Source: Promethearchaeota archaeon (lineage in GTDB: Archaea; Asgardarchaeota; Lokiarchaeia; Sigynarchaeales; SOKP01). Taken from it: a stretch of 56,449 nucleotides of DNA. Below are positions 25,031-34,544 of this stretch, piece by piece. Both the position numbers and the translations under genes were made by a program. The first letter of the stretch is position 1, and every line of letters begins with the position of its first letter. The notes beneath the pieces are model-generated. The model ran no database searches. It was not told the DNA's origin and worked only from the letters and a program-made list of their open reading frames with translations. Location: the NCBI GenBank assembly GCA_014730295.1, contig WJIN01000015.1:1-56449 (forward strand). Reading direction: 5' to 3'.

Positions 25031-26146
25031 CTATTTTTGTGTAAAATATCCTACAATTCGGTTTTTAGATTGGAATTTATTTAGTTCCACAAGAATTCCC
25101 TTAAGTCCGCTTCCATCATGAAATAATGGCTTATCGAAATGTATTTTTACGCTTCCATTATTTCCAGGTTTTATTTCATTACCTTCTAGAAACTTTAGCG
25201 GAGATAATCTTAAATCTACTAAGCCATGATATTGTTTTTCTTCTCCCGGGATGATTTTTCCCTTTTTGGGTTTATAATATTCATTTATATACACATCGGC
25301 TTCAATATCTCTTTCTCTTTTGAAGATATCAGGACTTGCCAAGATGTTCTCTCGATTAATTTCGGATGGATTAATACCTTTTAGTGCTAATCCAACTCTA
25401 TCATTAATAAATGCGATATTAAAATTTTTATCTTGTTTTTGTATATTTTTGATTAGAACTTTCTTAGCAGAGCCATTATATCCCACAATTTCCAACATTT
25501 GTCCTTTTTTTAAAGTTCCTCCTTTTATTAGTGCCAATGCAACTGTTCCAATGCCTTTTACGGGAAAGACGTGATCGATAAGAATTTTAGTATAGGAATG
25601 ATTGGTCTTATTTTTTTGTTCAATCAAGAACTCTAAGCCAAGCTCAATTACTTTTTTTTTCAAAATTTCGAGATCTTCTCTATTCTCTATGGTAATAATT
25701 CCAGTTTGTTTTAAACTTGTCGTATCTGAGATGGTTCTAAGTTTTTTTGATATATCGGGAATTTTCCATTCATTATTTTTAATATTGTCTAAACAAATAA
25801 TAGACTTCTTATGGTATACTTGATTAAATTGGTCCATAGCGACTAGAATTTCACCAACAATAGGATTCAGTCCAGTTGTTAAATCAACTACCAATACATA
25901 GATATCTGTCATCATAAGCATCTGTAAGAGCGATTTTATCTTTTCTGGATAATCTACGGGGGTGATGGCACAAAATATATATCCTAACGTATCGTCCAAC
26001 CTATTATAGAATTGTATGTCAGATCGGGTTCCTGGAGCACCAAAAGCTTGCCCAATTATTCTATTGCGATCTAAGTTTTCCCCACAAATTCCCACGTTAA
26101 AGCTTTTTTCAGAATTCTCAATCATACGAGCTATAAAACTATACAT
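25031..26146 (-). CDS. SelB/EF-Tu-like protein with degenerate G domain
   Basis: The C-terminal part of this 371-residue protein has EF-Tu domain 2 features: IDHVFPVKGIGTVALALIKGG, then LKKGQMLEI, and NDRVGLALKGI near residues 250-262. A beta-rich third domain follows. The first 180 residues align with a translational GTPase domain in order, but the nucleotide motifs have decayed: the P-loop GHVDHGKT is replaced by GICGENLDRNRI, DxPGH by DYPEK and NKxD by CLDN. It is therefore a pseudo-GTPase related to SelB or aEF1A. It may bind an RNA or the ribosome without a GTP switch. SelB-like paralogues without G motifs are known in archaea. Confidence 0.8.
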   Translation of the reverse strand: MYSFIARMIENSEKSFNVGICGENLDRNRIIGQAFGAPGTRSDIQFYNRLDDTLGYIFCAITPVDYPEKIKSLLQMLMMTDIYVLVVDLTTGLNPIVGEILVAMDQFNQVYHKKSIICLDNIKNNEWKIPDISKKLRTISDTTSLKQTGIITIENREDLEILKKKVIELGLEFLIEQKNKTNHSYTKILIDHVFPVKGIGTVALALIKGGTLKKGQMLEIVGYNGSAKKVLIKNIQKQDKNFNIAFINDRVGLALKGINPSEINRENILASPDIFKRERDIEADVYINEYYKPKKGKIIPGEEKQYHGLVDLRLSPLKFLEGNEIKPGNNGSVKIHFDKPLFHDGSGLKGILVELNKFQSKNRIVGYFTQK

Positions 26147-26430
26147 CCCAATAAAACTTTATCCTTTCACCTTGTTCATTCGTTGGAACAAAGAATCTGA
26201 GTACCAAATTAATATTTTCACTATTGGGAAAAGAATGCCAATATAGTATCATTATCTTCGGTAATTGCTTGATATAAATGGGATTTAATAATTCATAATG
26301 ATATTGATTTTAGTTCCTAATCCTCAATCTAAATCAAATCCTCTTTTTTTTTGAATATTTGAATAAATCATAATACTCAAAAATTAATATGAGCAACCAA
26401 CATAAATCATAAAACTTATTTAGAGATATT

Positions 26431-27525
26431 TTGATGAAAAATTATGCAACTCCTTCTGGAACCTCCGAATATAAAGATTTGATGAAAAGAGAGAAAAATA
26501 TCCACGCGGACCATTTTCGTAGGTTTGAAACTCTTGAACTGAGTAGCCTTGGGATGGGCACATATTTGGGAAAACCAAAAGACTATGTTGATCAATTAGT
26601 AATCGACGCTGTAATCAAATCAATTCAAAATGGGATAAATATAATAGATACAGCAATAAATTATCGTCATCAAAAAGCAGAACGATCTATTAGAATAGCC
26701 CTAGAAAAACTAAATAAAATGGGATTTACCAGAGACCAAATTTTTATCAGTACCAAAAACGGCTATATCCCGGGAGATGCCGATGAGGGGCTGAATAGTT
26801 CTGAATATATTAAAAACGTGGTACTCAAAAACGATTTAGCTACTAGTAAAGATATTATCAACTATAATTGTACAACCATTCCTTATCTAAACCATCAATT
26901 AGATCAAAGCTTAGAGAATTTAGGGATATCAACTATAGATTTGCTTTATCTGCATAATGTAGCTGAATCCCAGAAAGAAACTTTAGGGGATGCTCGATTC
27001 TATGAAATGATGGAAAAATGTTTTTCCTTTTTAGAAAATAAGATTGATGATCAAAAAATTCGGTTCTATGGGATGGCTACATGGACTTGCTTTAGGCTTG
27101 AAAAATCTTCTCCATCATACATTAACTTAGAAAGAATTATAGATATCGCTGAAAAGGCAGCAAAAAGAGTTGGGCATAAAAGTTCGGGATTTAAATTTGT
27201 AATGCTGCCATATAACCTCCTCATGCAAGAAGCCGCGACTTTACGAAACCAAGATGGAAAAACTTTTTTCCAGAAAGCAAGAGAATTAAATATAGGTGTT
27301 TTCACGGCAGTCCCGCTTTTACAAGGTAAATTATTACGAACCAGAGAAATCAAAGAACTCCAAATAAAATGGGATTTAAACTCACCTGCTCAAGCTGCAA
27401 TTCAGTATGTCAGATCGTTCGGTATACCGTTAATCGCTCCATTAGTGGGTCAGAAACAACCAGAACATGTGGAAGAGAATTTAGAAATTGTAAGGATACC
27501 TCCATCAGAAGATATTAAGAGATAG
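26431..27525 (+). CDS. Aldo/keto reductase family protein
   Basis: The 364 residues form a single TIM barrel of the aldo/keto reductase type. The N-terminal LSSLGMGTYLG is followed by NIIDTAINYRHQKAERSI, which holds the catalytic Asp and Tyr. STKNGYIPGDAD carries the catalytic lysine, and DLLYLHN supplies the conserved histidine. The late IPLIAPLVGQKQPEHVEENL is the cofactor-binding end. It reduces a carbonyl with NAD(P)H; the substrate is unknown. The insert between the lysine and the histidine is longer than in classic members. Confidence 0.9.
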   Translation: MMKNYATPSGTSEYKDLMKREKNIHADHFRRFETLELSSLGMGTYLGKPKDYVDQLVIDAVIKSIQNGINIIDTAINYRHQKAERSIRIALEKLNKMGFTRDQIFISTKNGYIPGDADEGLNSSEYIKNVVLKNDLATSKDIINYNCTTIPYLNHQLDQSLENLGISTIDLLYLHNVAESQKETLGDARFYEMMEKCFSFLENKIDDQKIRFYGMATWTCFRLEKSSPSYINLERIIDIAEKAAKRVGHKSSGFKFVMLPYNLLMQEAATLRNQDGKTFFQKARELNIGVFTAVPLLQGKLLRTREIKELQIKWDLNSPAQAAIQYVRSFGIPLIAPLVGQKQPEHVEENLEIVRIPPSEDIKR

Positions 27526-27550
27526 AAAGGAAAATTTCTACGAAATTTAT

Positions 27551-28141
27551 TTATTCAGCCAAAACATTATATTTTTTCTTATAATGATAAATAAAGACAG
27601 CTGAAAATATCAAGGTGTAGAATGCATAGGTCTGAGTAGATTTGGTAGATATTAATATATTCAATCCCACTATTTCATTCCAACGAGCGAATGTATCATA
27701 TCCATTGAAAAATGCTAAATAAAAGACGAATCCCCATAACAGATATTTTTTACTTATTTTGATTTTTTTATGAAACACCAATATACTCTGAAATATGGCA
27801 ATTAAAGAATGATAAATAACACCCCCTAATACTTTTTCTATAGATTTAGCCACTGGAATAAATAAGATTGAAATGTGAATAAATCCCATAAAAGTAAGGG
27901 AAGTCAGAGTATTTAAAAATACAGAGTCGAACTGATAAATCAAGGTTAATCCGATTAAAAGGGTCGTTAAAAAAGTCGTATATAACAGAGAATCGATCTT
28001 ATCTGTTAAAATAAAGATAACATCTTGGACTATAACTATTATAAGAATCAAAATACCAATACTTCGGACTATTAATGCTTTCTTTTCATCATTAATAAAT
28101 GGAATAGAATCCACATTTTCTTTAGATTCGGTTTCACCCAT
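27551..28141 (-). CDS. Membrane protein with about six helices
   Basis: The 196-residue protein has a short acidic cytosolic start (MGETESKENVDS), then about six closely spaced membrane helices and a basic tail (HYKKKYNVLAE). No motif is recognised. The gene lies 83 bases upstream of nothing on its strand except spacer, and its 3' end converges on the aldo/keto reductase gene with 25 bases between. It precedes no obvious partner. Confidence 0.65.
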   Translation of the reverse strand: MGETESKENVDSIPFINDEKKALIVRSIGILILIIVIVQDVIFILTDKIDSLLYTTFLTTLLIGLTLIYQFDSVFLNTLTSLTFMGFIHISILFIPVAKSIEKVLGGVIYHSLIAIFQSILVFHKKIKISKKYLLWGFVFYLAFFNGYDTFARWNEIVGLNILISTKSTQTYAFYTLIFSAVFIYHYKKKYNVLAE

Positions 28142-28224
28142 TCGATATACCCAAGATTAGTCTATTTGATCAAATTATTGAGAAGAAAAGAAAAAGACTA
28201 AATAAAAAATTTCGCAATTAACTA

Positions 28225-30666
28225 TTAAATAAGAATCTCTACTGTTTTTTTAGTATCTTCTTTAAACCTTAGATATATGGATAATAATTTATTTGCCTCA
28301 TCATAGTTATAATATTCCCTAGAAGATTTTGTAAAATCTAATGGATGATCGTCGAGATGTATTTTTTCGGGTTTGGTTTCCGAATATAAAAGGATTTTCA
28401 AATTAGCGTCTTTTAACCCATTCACAACAAATGTTAATGATGTATTTTTCGAATTCAAATCCACAATCAGTTTTCTAGAACATGGAATGAATTTATCCAC
28501 ACATCCTATAAACGACAATCCATTTTCAAATATAGGATTCAGAATGTAATACTTATATCCATATTTTTCCAATTTCCCAATTTCTATTTTTTGTGAACTA
28601 TTTACTTTCTCCAGTCTATTGGCGAAATAATCGTAAAGAATGAAATTTTCATGATTATAGCCCAGTTCTTCGAGAGTAAAATATCTTTCTTTTACTCTAT
28701 TAGGCCAAATATTAGTAATCAAAATAAATCGCCAGATTAAATCTTCACGTTTAATATATGTATCGCAGATGTAATATTTTTTATGAGGTTTGAACATCAA
28801 ATCATTAGCAGTTAATGGTTTATCAGGTTTCAATAATAACCCATCGTCTCGACAAGTCTTGCTTAAAATCGACCAATTAACATATTCTTTTTTATCCCCT
28901 GGGCACACAGGTCCCGCATTCAGATTTTGATAAAGACATTTTAATATAGGTCTCTTTTCACCAAAGGGACGCATTGAGACTCCTTCCATGGATCGAGATC
29001 GGAATACATCCGGATGAGATATCAATCCAACCGAATGAATCAATATATTAGTCTGTGTGGAATGGACGTATCTATACGATAAAGGCCAACGATGGTTATA
29101 ATCTCCAGAGCATCGGGTAATTGTAATATTCGGATGCTTTATACTATATAGAATTATACCTGGGGTTTCCATGCAATAAAATACATCAATCCCATTTTTT
29201 TCCGCTGCGATCGCCATACTATTCAACCAGCGTTCGATTGCATTCACATCTTCTCTTAAATAAGGGATGCTATTTATCTGATTATTCATCCAATCTTGTT
29301 CATATACTAGTATTCCACTTTCTTTAGCATGTTGCATTAACCACTCCCAAAAATCTAAATTTAGTGGACATGCATGATTCTTATAAGTAATAAACTCATA
29401 CTCATCTAAATAAGGTGACCTTGAATCCCATCGTCGATTGTGGGCTGTTATTGGTATCTGGAATCGTTCTTCATAAAATGTCTTAAGGTCGGTGGAAAAC
29501 TTTTCCGGATCGGTCTCCCATCGTAATGTATTACCATACAAGCCACCGCCCATAAGACGCACAATTGGTCGAAAAACCGTCGTGAATGCTTTATTTGTAT
29601 GTTTTAGATACCACCATGAATCGAAATTGAAATAACGAATTGGGATATCTTTCTCTTCGAAATAATCTTTAATCGCAACGAGTGTATCTTCATAGTTTAA
29701 CCCTTTTTCTGTTTTGTAATAATAATACGCCCCGTTGTCAGTCCAGAAGCCGAGATGTGAACATACGATATCAACATAGAGATTTTTTCTCTCTGAATTA
29801 TGGTATCTTAAAAGAAGATTACCAACTTCCTCCATCGGGTTATTAATTCCTTTTCCAAAGTAGAGAATGAATTTCTGCGAAAAATTTTTTGGCAGCGAGG
29901 TTATTTCTCCTTGGATTCCGCAGTTGATCCATCCCTCTTTATCCTCCGAGATTGTTGCATTCAAAAAGCCATCTAAGGGACATAAAACCATACAATTCAA
30001 CTCATCGTCATATAAAACCACTGGTGCGGAGGTGGCATTTAATTTTCGGGAGGGTGGACAAAAGATCGCTTCTCTATAGGTGAATATCCTCGTATTTGGG
30101 CTCTTATTGAAAAATGAGGGAAAGCTAACTATGAGATCTTCGAATTTTCCTGTGGCGGTATCCGTAAGTCCATCGGGAAACTTTATTTCGAAAATAATAT
30201 AATTCTGATTGTGATATTGTTTAATTGAAGCTATTATCTGCACATTTTGGTCTGTAAGTTCATATTCCAAAACAGTCTCTTTAAAATTTCCAAGAACTTC
30301 ATCCGATTCTTTATGTGAACTTTTTATAAGATTTAATAGCTTTGTTTTTCTGCTTAATCTTCTCAAATTTGAATAATAATTTCCTTTTGAGTGAAGCTTT
30401 ATTACTCCTTCTGATAAGATGCGACTATTTCCAAATGATATTCGAAAAATACCATTATTAGGATTGATAGAGAGCTCAGGGATGTTAATTTGTTCTGAGA
30501 GAATCTTTTCTTTTTGTTCAAAATCACGGGAATCATATACATAACTTGCATTAAAATAAGGAGATACAAATATTTTGAATATCCATGGTAATAGAAGATA
30601 TACAAAGATGCAGAGTAAAGCAAACGCAATAATGGACCATAAAATAATTTCTAGTACTAAATTCAT
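28225..30666 (-). CDS. Membrane-anchored glycoside hydrolase-like protein
   Basis: The 813-residue protein begins with one membrane helix (ILWSIIAFALLCIFVYLLLPW). A beta-rich domain follows (to about 290), then a TIM-barrel-like region with features of retaining alpha-glycosidases of the GH31/GH36 type: LGFWTDNGAYYYY, YFNFDSWWYLKH, VYEQDWMNNQ and CMETPGIILY. A beta-sandwich ends the protein. The acids in NFDSWW and EQDWM are candidate catalytic residues. It probably faces outward and trims glycans. The family number and substrate cannot be read. Similar unassigned proteins may exist in protists. Confidence 0.65.
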   Translation of the reverse strand: MNLVLEIILWSIIAFALLCIFVYLLLPWIFKIFVSPYFNASYVYDSRDFEQKEKILSEQINIPELSINPNNGIFRISFGNSRILSEGVIKLHSKGNYYSNLRRLSRKTKLLNLIKSSHKESDEVLGNFKETVLEYELTDQNVQIIASIKQYHNQNYIIFEIKFPDGLTDTATGKFEDLIVSFPSFFNKSPNTRIFTYREAIFCPPSRKLNATSAPVVLYDDELNCMVLCPLDGFLNATISEDKEGWINCGIQGEITSLPKNFSQKFILYFGKGINNPMEEVGNLLLRYHNSERKNLYVDIVCSHLGFWTDNGAYYYYKTEKGLNYEDTLVAIKDYFEEKDIPIRYFNFDSWWYLKHTNKAFTTVFRPIVRLMGGGLYGNTLRWETDPEKFSTDLKTFYEERFQIPITAHNRRWDSRSPYLDEYEFITYKNHACPLNLDFWEWLMQHAKESGILVYEQDWMNNQINSIPYLREDVNAIERWLNSMAIAAEKNGIDVFYCMETPGIILYSIKHPNITITRCSGDYNHRWPLSYRYVHSTQTNILIHSVGLISHPDVFRSRSMEGVSMRPFGEKRPILKCLYQNLNAGPVCPGDKKEYVNWSILSKTCRDDGLLLKPDKPLTANDLMFKPHKKYYICDTYIKREDLIWRFILITNIWPNRVKERYFTLEELGYNHENFILYDYFANRLEKVNSSQKIEIGKLEKYGYKYYILNPIFENGLSFIGCVDKFIPCSRKLIVDLNSKNTSLTFVVNGLKDANLKILLYSETKPEKIHLDDHPLDFTKSSREYYNYDEANKLLSIYLRFKEDTKKTVEILI

Positions 30667-30814
30667 TTTTTTTAGATATTTTCAGTAATTAAGATTAGTA
30701 ATATATTGTAAGTAGAGAATGTAAAAAGACTTTTTTCCTATTTGAAACGTAGTTTAAATTGACTTCGAAATCGAATGTTGGTATAAATATCCTAGGATTA
30801 CTTATTAAACCTCT

Positions 30815-31018
30815 TTAAAACGATTCAGAAAGCCCTCTCCTCTGCATGGTTTCGAATCGTTTCAGTTTTCTGGAAGGAGAGTTATGAAACGCATTATCAA
30901 TTGCTTTAAGAAACTCTAATCCATCTCCCGTAATATTGTAAACACCATAATCAATCTTCTCAAAGAGATTTGTTTCCAACATGTGAGTCAAATGATTGGA
31001 TACAGCGTTCTTTTTCAA
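30815..31018 (-). pseudogene. Truncated winged-helix regulator fragment
   Basis: This frame encodes 67 residues: KKNAVSNHLTHMLETNLFEK (a recognition-helix pattern), then IDYGVYNITGDGLEFLKAID (the wing and last helix). The first helices of a winged-helix domain are missing. Only a TTG could start the frame, and an in-frame TAA lies 12 bases further upstream. It looks like the remnant of an archaeal transcription regulator, although a minimal expressed protein cannot be excluded. Confidence 0.5.
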
Positions 31019-31143
31019 GTCTAATGATTACATGATATAATTGTATAGTATTTTGATTACGATTTTTTTAGTTATTTTTCAAATTTTTTCTAAGATATAG
31101 ACCTTGATGAAAAAACCAAAAGAAAAAGAGAGCTTAATATAAG

Positions 31144-31668
31144 TTATTTAAGCTTGTTTTTGAATATATCGTAGTCTTCTTGGGTATAAAGACAAAAAAT
31201 AACCTCTTCTATTCCCGTATCCGTATTTCTATTCAAATATGATTTTGTCATTGAGATCATTATATCCGCACATTTTTCAATTGGATATCCAAAAATACCG
31301 GTTGAGATCGCGGGAAACGCAATAGTTCTTAGATTATTGATGTCCATAAGTTTCAAGCTATTTTGGGTAGCATTTTTTAACTTAGTCTCTTCTTCACCTT
31401 CTCCTTGTCGTGGTCCAACTGCATGAATTACATATCTTGCTTGTAATTCTCCCCCGGTCGTTATAACCGCTTCCCCGACGGAGATAGGTGCTTTTTTCGT
31501 GGCTTCTTTTTGTATTTCAAGCCCACCTTTGCTCTTAATTGCGCCCGCTACGCCACCACCCATGATCAATTGAGCATTTGCGGCATTGACAATTGCATCA
31601 ACCCCAAGCTCTGTTATATCGCCTTTCACTAATCTAATTTTTGAATTGTTTATTTTTAATTCATCCAT
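31144..31668 (-). CDS. Macro domain protein
   Basis: The 174 residues are a single macro domain of the YmdB/MacroD type. ADP-ribose-contacting motifs are DAIVNAANAQLIMGGGVAGAI near residues 24-44 (quoted in part), VIHAVGPRQGEG, and AFPAISTGIFGYP. These proteins bind ADP-ribose and remove it from proteins or hydrolyse O-acetyl-ADP-ribose. The catalytic asparagine/aspartate region (NAAN) is intact. No ADP-ribosyltransferase gene is visible nearby, and a role in NAD-derived metabolite clearance is plausible. Confidence 0.93.
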   Translation of the reverse strand: MDELKINNSKIRLVKGDITELGVDAIVNAANAQLIMGGGVAGAIKSKGGLEIQKEATKKAPISVGEAVITTGGELQARYVIHAVGPRQGEGEEETKLKNATQNSLKLMDINNLRTIAFPAISTGIFGYPIEKCADIMISMTKSYLNRNTDTGIEEVIFCLYTQEDYDIFKNKLK

Positions 31669-31790
31669 CTTGAATCTGGATATATAATTTAAACCTAATA
31701 TAAAAATCTTATATTTATAATCTGAATTGATTCAAAAAGATAAGTTGGTAAAATGATACAATAAAATTAGAATAAAAAGAATAGTTTGGT

Positions 31791-32501
31791 CTATTGTCCT
31801 CCTTGTGCGCTCTTAAAGATTTCTTCCAATTTCTGGCGGTCCTCGTCGCTCATTTTCGACATAGCTTCCATGTTTTGACGCATCAAATCCATCATTACGT
31901 TTCTGGAGATTATTTGATTTAAAACGGGTAGAGCGATTCGTATACGGGTGAGTTCGAAATTCATCTGTTTTGCGATATCTCTCATTTCTTTTAATTCTTC
32001 TTTAGTCATCCCTTCTTGCCCGATTCCTGGACAATCCACATCAACAATACTAAAATGAGTTCCATCGTAGTCTAAAGGATAGGTTCGGCAACTCAATGGA
32101 CGATTTTCATACACAAGACATTTTTCTTGTTCCTTATTGTAAAGCGGACATTTTTCATTCAATAAATCGTCTAGCGGCGTTTGCTTTAGGGCCTCTTCGG
32201 GAGATTGTTCGGTCTCTTCCTTTTTTTCGGAAGGCATTGGTTTTAAGAGCAAATCGACGGTGCCATTCGGTCTGGTATACACCTCCAAATATGGTAAAAA
32301 ATTAGCGATGACGCCATTTCGCGCCCATAGCTCAAGGTCCCACATAGTGATCGGAATAGGTCCCCTTTCTAAGCAGCACGTATCGCATTGGGTGCATTTA
32401 AAGGTAAATTTAGATTTTTTGGATTGCTTTTTTTCCTTCTCTTTCCCTTCAGTCTGAATTTGGTCATCTGAATCTTGATTCTCATTTTCTTCATTCGACA
32501 T
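31791..32501 (-). CDS. YkgJ-type cysteine-cluster protein
   Basis: The 236-residue protein carries the CxxCxxCC cluster (FKCTQCDTCCLERGPIPI, about residues 33-50), then CPLYNKEQEKCLVYENRP and the closing SCRTYPL, the standard order of the YkgJ family of putative Fe-S or zinc proteins. An acidic-glutamine N-terminus and a long helical C-terminus flank it. The biochemical role of the family is not established. It is divergent from the M42 peptidase gene, with about 137 bases between them. Confidence 0.87.
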   Translation of the reverse strand: MSNEENENQDSDDQIQTEGKEKEKKQSKKSKFTFKCTQCDTCCLERGPIPITMWDLELWARNGVIANFLPYLEVYTRPNGTVDLLLKPMPSEKKEETEQSPEEALKQTPLDDLLNEKCPLYNKEQEKCLVYENRPLSCRTYPLDYDGTHFSIVDVDCPGIGQEGMTKEELKEMRDIAKQMNFELTRIRIALPVLNQIISRNVMMDLMRQNMEAMSKMSDEDRQKLEEIFKSAQGGQ

Positions 32502-32638
32502 ATAGATCTCTCTTCTCTAATAATTTTAAAATATAAATTGATATATCTCAAATAACAAAATAAATAATGAAAAAAAAATTTTATTGGTTCATTGATTAAC
32601 ATATTTATAAGACTAATTTTGATTAGAACAAAAAGACT

Positions 32639-33727
32639 ATGACTTTCAAAGAGGATTTTAAGCTCCTCAAAGAGCTTTCGGAATTACAAAGCTGTAGTGG
32701 GAATGAAAGCGACATTAGGGAATATATTAAAGATACAATAAAAGACATATGTGATGCGATCGAGACGGATTACTTGGGAAATCTTATTTGCTATTTAAAT
32801 TCTTCCTCTAAAAGAAAAAGTCCCGGCTTAAAAATTTTATTAGATGCTCATATGGACGAGATTGGGTTCATCGTTCGATTCATTGATAAGAATGGGTTTA
32901 TAAGGTTTTCTCAAATAGGAGGACAAAATCCTCGCATCCTCCCTGGACAAAAAATCACGGTCCATTCCTCTGTAGGAGAAAATATTATTGGGATTATCGG
33001 TGAGAAGCCCATTCATCTTATTGATAAGAAAGAAAGGAAAAAAACCAGCGATATTGAAGATCTTTTTATTGATATAGGACTCGCCTCTAAAGAAGAAGTT
33101 GAAAAATATGTCTCAGTTGGGGATTATATCACACTCCAGCAAGAATGTACTGCTTTTACTGGAAATAAACGACTGTTTTCAAAAGCCTTTGATGATAGGA
33201 TCGGATGCTTTGTTCTTATCAAGTTAATTCAAGAGCTTGGGAAGAATAAACAAAACCTTCCGCATAAGCTAATCTTTTTATTTACATCCCAAGAAGAAAT
33301 AGGAGTGAGAGGAGCCACCGTTGGAACTTATAATATTACCCCGGATATCGGAATCGCAATTGAAGTAACCCATGCCATCGATTACCCTGGATTATCGAAA
33401 GAAAAATATTATGAGTGTACTTTAGGCTCTGGAGTTTCCATAAGCATTGGTCCTAATATATATGCACCCTTGGCACAAAAAATCATCTCGTTAGCGAAAG
33501 ATGAACAAATTCCATTTATTTTAGAAGCCGAACCAAGGCAAGCTCTTAATGACGGTCGCGCGATTCAATTAACCAAACAAGGGATTCCAACAGCTATTTT
33601 GTCCGTACCTCTAAGATATATGCATACAAATATTGAAATGGTTGAATATCAAGATATTTTATATCTAATAGACTTAGTGAAAGCATTCCTACAGAAAGAT
33701 TTAGGGCAAATACTTTCATTAGAGTAA
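32639..33727 (+). CDS. M42 family aminopeptidase
   Basis: The 362-residue protein matches the M42 metallopeptidases. It has an N-terminal catalytic start (LSELQSCSGNESDIREYI), the zinc ligand His in LDAHMDEIGF, the inserted PDZ-like domain beginning ILPGQKITVHS, then the bridging FDDRIGC, the acid EEIGVRGA and a late His in RYMHTNIE. They form large tetrahedral complexes that digest peptides. All expected ligands appear present. The 3' end is five bases from the convergent TBP gene. Confidence 0.94.
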   Translation: MTFKEDFKLLKELSELQSCSGNESDIREYIKDTIKDICDAIETDYLGNLICYLNSSSKRKSPGLKILLDAHMDEIGFIVRFIDKNGFIRFSQIGGQNPRILPGQKITVHSSVGENIIGIIGEKPIHLIDKKERKKTSDIEDLFIDIGLASKEEVEKYVSVGDYITLQQECTAFTGNKRLFSKAFDDRIGCFVLIKLIQELGKNKQNLPHKLIFLFTSQEEIGVRGATVGTYNITPDIGIAIEVTHAIDYPGLSKEKYYECTLGSGVSISIGPNIYAPLAQKIISLAKDEQIPFILEAEPRQALNDGRAIQLTKQGIPTAILSVPLRYMHTNIEMVEYQDILYLIDLVKAFLQKDLGQILSLE

Positions 33728-33732
33728 TTTTG

Positions 33733-34320
33733 CTATATTTCTAAAAACAACTTATTCTTTTCCAGTAATTTACCTAAATATTTCAATAAGGGCTCAATTA
33801 CTTCTTGATTTTTGATCCCCGTCATAACCACCTTTCCTGTACTAAAAATCAGAAATACTGCTTTATGAGGAGACTCATTTTTATATATAATCCCCGGGAA
33901 TACTTCGGGTTCATATAGAGAATTTGTTAATCGTAATATCCCCAAATTTAAATCAATCCGTTTTTTATAATCAGCCGTTATGACGATATTTACGATCTCT
34001 GTGGTAATCGAGTCAACATTTAACTTATATTGGGTTTTTTGATTTAATGAAAATATTAATTGCTCTATAATTGCGGGGATATGGATAAAGCGTAAAATTC
34101 CAGTAATGATGATATTTCCACTTTTGAACAGTAAGATTACGCACTTCGGGTCTGTAAATCGCATAAATAAGCCAGGAAAAGTAGTAGAATTATATTTACA
34201 GTTATCAAGGGTGGTTAAGATATGGTTTAAGTCAATTTTCTGATTTAAACATGATTTTACTACAATATTTTGAATGGTATAGGTGAGTTCGCGAGGATGT
34301 TCATTAGAGAGCTTTTCCAT
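33733..34320 (-). CDS. tbp: TATA-box binding protein, divergent
   Basis: The 195 residues show the two-fold repeat of TBP. Repeat one has LTYTIQNIVVK, then FPGLFMRF and VILLFKSGNIIITG. Repeat two has EIVNIVITA, then FPGIIYKN and AVFLIFSTGKVVMTG. The DNA-intercalating phenylalanine region is retained in both repeats, but several positions differ from the canonical archaeal protein (FMRF in place of VYR-like residues). Asgard genomes often encode several TBPs, so this may be an alternative one. It binds the TATA box and recruits TFB. The terminal residues (KNKLFLEI) are not acidic as in many archaeal TBPs. Confidence 0.92.
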   Translation of the reverse strand: MEKLSNEHPRELTYTIQNIVVKSCLNQKIDLNHILTTLDNCKYNSTTFPGLFMRFTDPKCVILLFKSGNIIITGILRFIHIPAIIEQLIFSLNQKTQYKLNVDSITTEIVNIVITADYKKRIDLNLGILRLTNSLYEPEVFPGIIYKNESPHKAVFLIFSTGKVVMTGIKNQEVIEPLLKYLGKLLEKNKLFLEI

Positions 34321-34544
34321 TGTCGTTAAATGTAGAATTAGGCACCTAATGCTTTCTAATTTTTCTACCTATCTATATATTGGTAACTTATTTAATCTAT
34401 TGAATTCATCTTTACGCCAGTAAAATAAGCTCCAGTGGGAAGAGAAATTAATCTTTAATATTAAGAGCAGTTTAACGCTATTCGAACAAGATTTTTTAAC
34501 AAAGAAAAATTTCATTTTCTACATACGTTTATTCTTATACAATC

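Noticed and set aside
34380..34500. tRNA-like GTTCGAAT word on the minus strand
   Set aside because: No T-stem, acceptor stem or anticodon arm can be built around it.
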